Source: an uncultured Lachnospiraceae bacterium (GTDB lineage: Bacteria; Bacillota; Clostridia; Lachnospirales; Lachnospiraceae). From it: a stretch of DNA of 56,379 nt. The notes under the pieces were generated by a model. It was not told the origin of the DNA and made no database searches. It saw nothing but the letters and a program-made list of their open reading frames with translations. Positions 50,997-56,379 of the stretch are shown here, piece by piece (positions within the stretch are counted from its first letter, which is position 1; each line of letters starts with the position of its first letter). The stretch is from NCBI GenBank assembly GCA_946558695.1, contig CAMNTQ010000020.1, forward strand, positions 1 through 56,379. The letters run 5' to 3'. A program made the position numbers and the translations under genes.

Positions 50997-51499
50997 GCCT
51001 CGTCCCCCTTCTTTTCGTACGCAAGTCTTGGATAATCATCTTCTGTTACATAGATTGTTCCGCAATGAACAAAGCCATTTTTCTTCAGTAAATTCTGCAT
51101 CACAAAATTATCGCCGTGCGTATCCATCCGCAAATGTCCGCATTGCTCAAACGCCCAGTTAATGCAAAAACTTCCCATGCCCTTTACAGTCCCATCCCCC
51201 GCAATCCGGTGAATCACACCATAAGGACCTTTATCCAGCCACGCTCCGTCTTCTATTGTATGATAAGTAGGTTCGATGTCCTTGCCCTGATCAAAGAAGA
51301 ATGTACCCACTATTTTGTCATCACTAATGCAAACATAACTATTGCCGGCTGCAATATCGGAATAAACCAATTCTTTTGGCGGCCAGTTTGTTGGACCCCA
51401 TTGATTCGGATTCCCATGCTCTGCCATAAATTCTCTGGCATATTGATATATTTCCATCATCCGGCTGATATCATTTTCTGTCGCATGCCGTATCTTCAT
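50993..51499 (-). CDS. GNAT-family N-acetyltransferase
   Basis: About 168 aa. Single GNAT domain: N-terminal IRHATENDISRMMEIYQYA, a beta strand YVCISDDKIVGTFFF and an acetyl-CoA region GDGTVKGMGSFCINWAFEQC, then RMDTHGDNFVMQNLLKKNGF. The substrate is unknown. The ATG at 51499 is favoured over one 18 nt upstream that has no ribosome site. Confidence 0.8.
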   Translation of the reverse strand: MKIRHATENDISRMMEIYQYAREFMAEHGNPNQWGPTNWPPKELVYSDIAAGNSYVCISDDKIVGTFFFDQGKDIEPTYHTIEDGAWLDKGPYGVIHRIAGDGTVKGMGSFCINWAFEQCGHLRMDTHGDNFVMQNLLKKNGFVHCGTIYVTEDDYPRLAYEKKGDEA

Positions 51500-51657
51500 T
51501 TTTTCCCGTCCCTTCATCTTATATAAAATGATTAAATTGAAATTTTAATCCGGTATTCTGCTTCAATCTTGCAATATTCGCAAACCATCCTCCCTATTTT
51601 TTTAACATCTGCCTCCATTGATGATGAGCAACTGTATGTCATACTTTTAAACATACA

Positions 51658-52485
51658 TCAGCAATTTCCTACAAATACATTTTCCAAATATCTTCTTGCA
51701 GTCTCTGCAAGGCGGTACACTACCCCTACGTCCGTCGCATTTCTGTTCGTCAAATGATATCGCGGGAAAAAACGTGTGACATGAAGTGGAATATCCTTTC
51801 CTATAGAAGCAATCCAACTTGCTTCTTCTTTCATTTCTTCTGTAGTATCATTTTCTCCCGGCACGATCAGTGTAGTCAGTTCCACGTGACAATCTGACGC
51901 TGCCCGGATGATAAATGCCTTTACAGTCTCCAGATCCCCTCCCAGTTTTCGATAAGTTTCTTCACGAAATGCTTTCAAATCAATATTCATCGCATCTATA
52001 TATGGCAAGAGTTCCTCCAGCACCTCACGAGAAGCGGTGCCATTGGTAACCATCACATTATACATTCCCATTTTCCTGACCAGTCTGGCTGTATCACACA
52101 CATATTCCCATCCAACCAATGGTTCATTATAGGTAAATGCCACTCCGATATTTCCTGCTGCTTCAAGCTTTTGCGCCTTCCCTGCCAAAGTCTCCGGAGA
52201 AATGTACATTGCCTCGGCCCCTTCCAGTCCTGACATAGAAATTTCATAATTCTGGCAAAATGAACAATGCATGTTACATCCGAAACTGCCCACTGACAAA
52301 ATCTTACTTCCAGGCTGAAACATTTTCAACGGTTTTTTCTCAATAGGATCTAATGCTAGTGAAGTAATCTGCCCGTAATTTCCACAGATGATTCTTCCGC
52401 CCTCGTTTTTTCTTACTCCGCACAATCCAGTCTGACCAGATTCCAGCCTGCAATGATGCATACACACACAGCATATCCTTTTCAT
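51658..52485 (-). CDS. AmmeMemoRadiSam system radical SAM enzyme
   Basis: 275 aa. An N-terminal Cys-rich zinc-like region (CCVCMHHCRLESGQTGLCGVR) is followed by the radical SAM motif CNMHCSFC (C-x3-C-x2-C, about residue 70) and TYNEPLVGWEY. The family always occurs with MEMO and AMMECR1 homologues; its substrate is unknown. GGAGG lies 6 nt before the ATG at 52485; the 3' end of the fusion gene is 14 nt upstream. Confidence 0.9.
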   Translation of the reverse strand: MKRICCVCMHHCRLESGQTGLCGVRKNEGGRIICGNYGQITSLALDPIEKKPLKMFQPGSKILSVGSFGCNMHCSFCQNYEISMSGLEGAEAMYISPETLAGKAQKLEAAGNIGVAFTYNEPLVGWEYVCDTARLVRKMGMYNVMVTNGTASREVLEELLPYIDAMNIDLKAFREETYRKLGGDLETVKAFIIRAASDCHVELTTLIVPGENDTTEEMKEEASWIASIGKDIPLHVTRFFPRYHLTNRNATDVGVVYRLAETARRYLENVFVGNC

Positions 52486-52499
52486 AGTGTCCTCCGGTA

Positions 52500-53882
52500 T
52501 CAATAATGGCGCACGACCTCAAACCGTTCCAGTTCTGCCTTTTCATGTTCGCCTATCCCGGCTTTCTGTCTGGCAATCGCAATCTGCTTTTCAACCGTAT
52601 CCACTCCCTCAAGATTGGGAAGCAGAAGTCCCCGCTTGTATCCCTTTGTGACTACCACACCGTACCGTTTAACGTCCAGCTTGTTCGGAGAATCTATTCT
52701 CTCCATATCTCCCAGCACATCTACACTAATGGCGAGCATGTCTAATTCTTCAGCTTTTATAGGCGAGAACCTTGCATCGCGTGAGGCGGCACTAACTGCA
52801 TTTTCGATAATTTCTTCCGCTATGGACGGCCATGCGGCATGAATGGTCCCAATGCATCCCCGAAGCCTTCCCTCTTTTTTTATTGAAACAAAAACACCTG
52901 CTCTGCTGTCACGCATTTCCTGCAAAATTCCTTCCGGTGCTTGTATCTTCATCCCTGTCCGTACATATTCCTCTACAGCCTGCCGCGCAAGCCGCACGTA
53001 TTGATCCTCCCGCCGCCTTGATTCCAGAATACGTTTTCTTTCTTTTTCCTCATATCGGTCTTTAAAATTCCTTTCTAAATCCTGCCCGCATGTGATATAC
53101 GTACAAATCCCGTATCCTACACCAAAGGTTCCTTCATAGGAGAGCCGCTTTGCAGCTACTTTGATCCTGTCCAGCGCACCTGCCATGATGGTAAAGGAAC
53201 GGTGCCCGCATTCTCCTGCCTTTTCACAAAAATCCTCGGAAAATTCCAGCAATTTCCCAAAATCCCCTTGCTCCATGACTTCCATGATACGTTTATCATA
53301 TTCCGGCCCTTCCTTCTGGTATCCATAAGGACCATCCTCTTTCAGTCTGTGGGATAAATCTCCGCTGGCAATGATCACGGCATTTCTTTCCAGCACCTTC
53401 GCAGTCTTCTGAATAAGCTGCCCCAGCTTATAATGATCCGTAAGCAAAAGCCCGGACAGTCCCACTCTGACCAGACGGTATTCTCTCCAATACTGATTTA
53501 CAAAATATAACGGCACCATGGTTCCATGATCCAATCGCCTGTCCTGTTCTCCCAGTATTCCGGCGGGCAGATCCGCGGCATCCGCCATCTCACATAGATT
53601 TTCCACAAAATCCATATCATAATTGACCTCCAGCCTCACCCCGCCGGCGCCGAATTGGCCAAAGTCCCCCTCTGCCCGCCTTCCCGGCGATATATGGAAA
53701 TAATCGGCATACATCACTTGATGAGGCGAAAGCAGAATGATCGTTTCTGGTTTAAGCTGTCCAATCTTAACCCCCGCTTCATGATAAGCGTCAATCGTAT
53801 TTTGAATTTTCTGTTCTTTTCCCCTGCCAATCTCCGGTATAATCAGCGGCGGATGTGGAACCATAAACGCTCCCAAAATCAT
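52500..53882 (-). CDS. AmmeMemoRadiSam system protein, MEMO-AMMECR1 fusion
   Basis: 460 aa. Residues 1-265 are a MEMO/LigB-like domain (MVPHPPLIIPEIGRG, LLSPHQVMYADYF, DHGTMVPLYF, ASGDLSHRL; the metal-ligand histidines of class III dioxygenases are kept). Residues about 290-460 are an AMMECR1 domain with the family motif LRGCIGTI. Separate genes encode these in many organisms; here they are fused. Cytoplasmic, function unknown. Confidence 0.9.
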   Translation of the reverse strand: MILGAFMVPHPPLIIPEIGRGKEQKIQNTIDAYHEAGVKIGQLKPETIILLSPHQVMYADYFHISPGRRAEGDFGQFGAGGVRLEVNYDMDFVENLCEMADAADLPAGILGEQDRRLDHGTMVPLYFVNQYWREYRLVRVGLSGLLLTDHYKLGQLIQKTAKVLERNAVIIASGDLSHRLKEDGPYGYQKEGPEYDKRIMEVMEQGDFGKLLEFSEDFCEKAGECGHRSFTIMAGALDRIKVAAKRLSYEGTFGVGYGICTYITCGQDLERNFKDRYEEKERKRILESRRREDQYVRLARQAVEEYVRTGMKIQAPEGILQEMRDSRAGVFVSIKKEGRLRGCIGTIHAAWPSIAEEIIENAVSAASRDARFSPIKAEELDMLAISVDVLGDMERIDSPNKLDVKRYGVVVTKGYKRGLLLPNLEGVDTVEKQIAIARQKAGIGEHEKAELERFEVVRHY

Positions 53883-53897
53883 ATTATGTCCTCCAAT

Positions 53898-54149
53898 TTA
53901 TCCCTTTAACCCTCTTGCCTGTCTGTCCATATCTTCCACAACAATATCATAAATTTCTCCCAGAGAAGCACAATATTCGAGCACCTTCCACGGCTCATTT
54001 GTATGAAAATGAATTTTTATTAATTCCTCATCTCCAACCGCTAACAAACAGTCTCCTTTAAAACTCTCGGTAAAGTACTCACTTATGACATCTTCATCAA
54101 GATTCTCTCCCTCAATCAATAACTGTGTATCATATCGAAATTCCAACAT
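53898..54149 (-). CDS. free-standing FakA-C-terminal-like domain protein
   Basis: 83 aa. The whole protein resembles the C-terminal domain of FakA-type (DhaL-containing) fatty acid kinases: EFRYDTQLLIEGE, KGDCLLAVGDEELIKIHFHTNEPWKVLEY and VVEDMDRQ. The kinase domain itself is missing, but a good promoter (54179-54207), a ribosome site AAAGGTG and a 15-nt gap to the next gene show a real small gene rather than a fresh truncation. Role unknown; perhaps a regulatory or fatty-acid-binding partner. Confidence 0.65.
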   Translation of the reverse strand: MLEFRYDTQLLIEGENLDEDVISEYFTESFKGDCLLAVGDEELIKIHFHTNEPWKVLEYCASLGEIYDIVVEDMDRQARGLKG

Positions 54150-54178
54150 TTTTGATCACCTTTCCTCTCTCCGCTTTT

Positions 54179-54207
54179 ATTATATCCTGTTTATACGGTC
54201 CAAACAA
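54179..54207 (-). promoter_or_regulatory. promoter of the FakA-C-like / AmmeMemoRadiSam operon
   Basis: Minus-strand -35 TTGTTT (54202-54207) and consensus -10 TATAAT (54179-54184) with 17-bp spacing, 30 nt before the first ATG. Confidence 0.6.
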
Positions 54208-54293
54208 TAAAATTGCGAAAAATCAATCTATTTTATTCCGAATCAACTTTACTGTTTAAAGGACGGCTTATGTATCAGCAGGCAAAAAATTTA

Positions 54294-54323
54294 TTGGAAA
54301 TATAAATGTGATTGTGATATTAT
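54294..54323 (+). promoter_or_regulatory. promoter of the DUF1349 gene
   Basis: -35 TTGGAA (54294-54299) and -10 TATTAT (54318-54323) with 18-bp spacing, 37 nt before the GTG start. Confidence 0.5.
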
Positions 54324-54360
54324 ATTAAAAATACAAATCGCAGTTCATGGAGGGGGTAAT

Positions 54361-54963
54361 GTGAATTTTGATATAAATAAATTAAAATGGACAAGAAAAC
54401 CTACGGATTACACCATATCCGATGATAAAATTGAAATCATAACAAATCCTCATACAGATTTATGGCAGAGAACATACTATCATTTCAGAAATGACAATGC
54501 ACCTGTTTTGCAGATGGTAACAGATGAAAAATATTTTTCTTTTACAGTGAAAGCAGAATTTGAAAGTACGCACAGATTTGACCAGTGCGGCATTGTGATG
54601 TATCTTGACAGTGAAAATTGGCTGAAAGGTTCCATAGAATACGAGAACGAAAGATTTCAGCATCTTGGAAGTGTTGTCACAAACAATGGCTATTCAGATT
54701 GGTCAACAACAGAAATAAGTTCTTCTGTAAAGTCAATGTGGTATAGATTTAGCCGCAGGGAAGATGACTATTGTATCGAGTGTTCTGAAGATGGCATTAT
54801 TTTCAAACAGATGCGTATATGCCATATGTGGAATGGTAATGGAACGATCAAGTTCGGAGTTTATGCATGCAGTCCAGAAGAATCATCTTTTAAGGCTACA
54901 TTTACCGGCATGGAAATAACGGAGTGTAAATGGCTTGCCCATAACGGGCAGCAGCCGGACTAA
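54361..54963 (+). CDS. DUF1349 domain protein
   Basis: 200 aa, cytoplasmic by lack of a signal peptide. Concanavalin-like beta-sandwich of the DUF1349 type (DLWQRTYYHFRNDNAP, FDQCGIVMYLDSENWLKGSIEYE, SVVTNNGYSDWST). Related proteins were once called enolase regulators in yeast, but molecular function is not established; a glycan-binding fold is likely. The start is GTG with GGAGGGGG 5 nt upstream. Lies 43 nt before the deacetylase, so possibly co-transcribed. Confidence 0.75.
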   Translation: MNFDINKLKWTRKPTDYTISDDKIEIITNPHTDLWQRTYYHFRNDNAPVLQMVTDEKYFSFTVKAEFESTHRFDQCGIVMYLDSENWLKGSIEYENERFQHLGSVVTNNGYSDWSTTEISSSVKSMWYRFSRREDDYCIECSEDGIIFKQMRICHMWNGNGTIKFGVYACSPEESSFKATFTGMEITECKWLAHNGQQPD

Positions 54964-55006
54964 GAGTGCCTAAACCTTAAGTTTTGAGAGAGAGAAGGGA
55001 AACAAG

Positions 55007-55903
55007 ATGAAAAAGAGAATAAACTATATTTTTTTGCTGTCGGCGATACTGGTACTTTGCTATGCTTTGCCTGTGAGCGCGGCAGAAGAATTCAAAGAAG
55101 TTCCTAATAACAGAAAAGGTGCGGTAAAAGTATCATCCACTCCGATTTATAAAGAAGCCTCTGCCAAGTCCCAAACATTGAAAAAGCTTAAATTCGGCGA
55201 AAAAGTAGTGATAAAAACTCAGTCCGAGAACTGGTATGCCGTAAAAAAAGGCTCTTTAAAAGGTTTCATGAAAAAGAATTCTGTCGTCATGTACAATAGT
55301 ACGAAAAAGCATGTTGCTTTAACCTTTGATGACGGCCCTAATGCAAAAACGACCAAAATAGTTTTAAACGCTTTAGAGAAAAATAAATGCAGAGCAACAT
55401 TTTTTCTGGTTGGTTCTAATATTACAAAAAATACAGGGAATCTGCTAAAAAGGGAAAAGAAATTAGGTTGTGAAATCGGAAATCACTCTTATTCCCATCC
55501 GTTACTTACAAACATGAGTACTTCCGCAGTAAAAAAACAATTCACAAAGACAAATCAAAGGATAAAAAAGTATACAGGAGAAAATGCAACCGTTTGCCGC
55601 ACCCCGTATGGCGCCAGCAAAAAGAGAATATTAAATGCCGCCGGAAGCCCGCATATTTTCTGGTCTGTAGATACGCTGGACTGGAAATACAGGAATACAA
55701 AACGACTGACTTCATATGTGAAAAAACACGCAAGGGACGGCGATGTAATTCTGATGCATGATATCCATAAAACAACGGCCAATGCAGTAGACCGTATCTG
55801 CAAAGATTTGAAGAAAAAAGGATTCGAGACCGTTACAGTTACAGAACTTGCTGCAATTAAAGGCAAGAAAATGAAAACCGGTTATACATATAGTCGATTT
55901 TGA
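55007..55903 (+). CDS. secreted polysaccharide deacetylase with SH3-like domain
   Basis: 298 aa. Signal peptide (about 1-25, ALPVSAAEE), an SH3b-like wall-binding region (about 35-95), then a NodB domain: LTFDDGPNAKTT (Asp and metal pocket), GNHSYSHPLL (two His), RTPYGASKKR and ILMHDIH. All CE4 catalytic residues are present, so peptidoglycan or another N-acetylated glycan is the probable substrate. GAGAGAGAAGGG precedes the ATG. Confidence 0.9.
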   Translation: MKKRINYIFLLSAILVLCYALPVSAAEEFKEVPNNRKGAVKVSSTPIYKEASAKSQTLKKLKFGEKVVIKTQSENWYAVKKGSLKGFMKKNSVVMYNSTKKHVALTFDDGPNAKTTKIVLNALEKNKCRATFFLVGSNITKNTGNLLKREKKLGCEIGNHSYSHPLLTNMSTSAVKKQFTKTNQRIKKYTGENATVCRTPYGASKKRILNAAGSPHIFWSVDTLDWKYRNTKRLTSYVKKHARDGDVILMHDIHKTTANAVDRICKDLKKKGFETVTVTELAAIKGKKMKTGYTYSRF

Positions 55904-56009
55904 GTATATTCATTTTTATGAGAAAATGCAACCTCCTCCTTATGTCACGAAAGGGTGGGGGTGCGGACCTGTTCCGGAAGGATATTCCAGATGGACACTT
56001 CCTTATAAT

Positions 56010-56158
56010 GCAAGGCGCCCCGTCGTCTGCATGGACGATCCTGAAGCCGAAAAAGTTATCCTTGTAACGGACAATCTCAATACACATAAGCCGGCTTCCC
56101 CGTGCAAACGCTATCCACCGGCAGAATTGAGATGCATCATTAAAAGGATGGAGGTAAT
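56010..56158 (+). pseudogene. IS630-type transposase fragment
   Basis: In frame are DPEAEKVILVTDNLNTHK and PASPCKRYPPAEL, followed by IIKRMEVIYSAP. These match the segment of IS630-family DDE transposases around the second catalytic Asp (VxxDNxxTH) and the following SLYxAFPPxEA..RxEIHYTP block. The upstream DDE domain and the terminal GSWLNxAE block are absent, and no inverted repeats were found. A dead insertion scar between the deacetylase and the DUF4317 gene. Confidence 0.7.
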
Positions 56159-56379
56159 TTATTCTGCTCCCAGAATTTCACTTACTAATTCCATGTGCGG
56201 CTTGTTAGGATTCTTCTGATAGATATTTACATGGTTCAGATCCCCGCATCGGTCTGTAAATGCCGGAAACAGGAATCCGCATTCCGGTTCTCCCGGCTCA
56301 TATTCACCGGAAAGCGGGCAGACCACGCAGATCAGATATTCAAACACTTCCTCCGATTCTCCCAGCCGCTCTTTATCCG
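56159..56379 (-). CDS. DUF4317 family protein, C-terminal part (cut by window end)
   Basis: The last 72 residues or so are visible and the frame is open to the window end. FEYLICVVCPLSGEYEPG and ECGFLFPAFTDRCGDLNHVN match the conserved Cys-Pro and GFLFPAFxDR blocks of DUF4317 proteins, a family common in Lachnospiraceae and of unknown function. The start lies outside the window. Confidence 0.65.
   Translation of the reverse strand, partial: DKERLGESEEVFEYLICVVCPLSGEYEPGEPECGFLFPAFTDRCGDLNHVNIYQKNPNKPHMELVSEILGAE

Overview
The window looks like a chromosomal segment of an anaerobic, low-to-moderate G+C gut clostridium, most probably a Lachnospiraceae member. The reasons are the strong GGAGG ribosome sites, A/T-rich sigma-A promoters, the monomeric [FeFe]-hydrogenase, the AmmeMemoRadiSam genes, a DUF4317 protein and several sugar or polyol loci in a row. 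No phage, plasmid, CRISPR or intact transposon was seen.

Layout. 1-412: tRNA-Leu(CAG), then a gene-free stretch with its own -10 and terminator that probably encodes a ~190-nt structured RNA. 412-2559: larE and larC (nickel-pincer cofactor synthesis), without larA or larB. 2637-10807: cell-envelope genes: a SipW-like signal peptidase, a glucosaminidase/M23 wall hydrolase with acidic tandem repeats, a DivIVA-like coiled coil, a HAD phosphatase, a large Ig-like protein with a C-terminal cysteine-peptidase-like domain, and a VanW protein. 10889-12365: cysK and a divergent Rrf2 regulator sharing an operator-like palindrome.

12434-25083 is catabolic locus 1: FGGY kinase, Zn-alcohol dehydrogenase, a five-gene operon (class II aldolase, iron alcohol dehydrogenase, OYE-type flavoenzyme, 2-hydroxyacid dehydrogenase, MFS), a PRD/BglG-type regulator and a second MFS. 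A shared TTTTCC-N10-GGAA element lies before each promoter region, so these genes are probably one regulon. 25284-26196 holds an orphan gene and a wrecked GH42 beta-galactosidase that keeps its promoter and ribosome site.

26222-36636 is locus 2: a ribose-type ABC transporter, an SDR dehydrogenase and DhaK/DhaL, followed upstream by an unusual signalling operon: AraC-type response regulator, histidine kinase with almost no extracellular part, and an RbsA-like protein whose two ATPase halves have both lost their catalytic motifs. This is the best candidate here for an undescribed system: a dead transporter ATPase that may report transporter state to the kinase.

36691-45792 is locus 3: a two-subunit aconitase X, an AraC regulator, a GldA-like dehydrogenase, a split transketolase, a Zn-dehydrogenase, a GPH symporter and a TIM-barrel epimerase.

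46105-54149 carries a small Ig-like secreted protein, the [FeFe]-hydrogenase, a GH32 fructosidase, NudC, a GNAT, and the AmmeMemoRadiSam pair with a free-standing FakA-C-like domain. 54361-56379 has a DUF1349 protein, a polysaccharide deacetylase, an IS630-type transposase remnant and the 3' end of a DUF4317 gene cut by the window edge.
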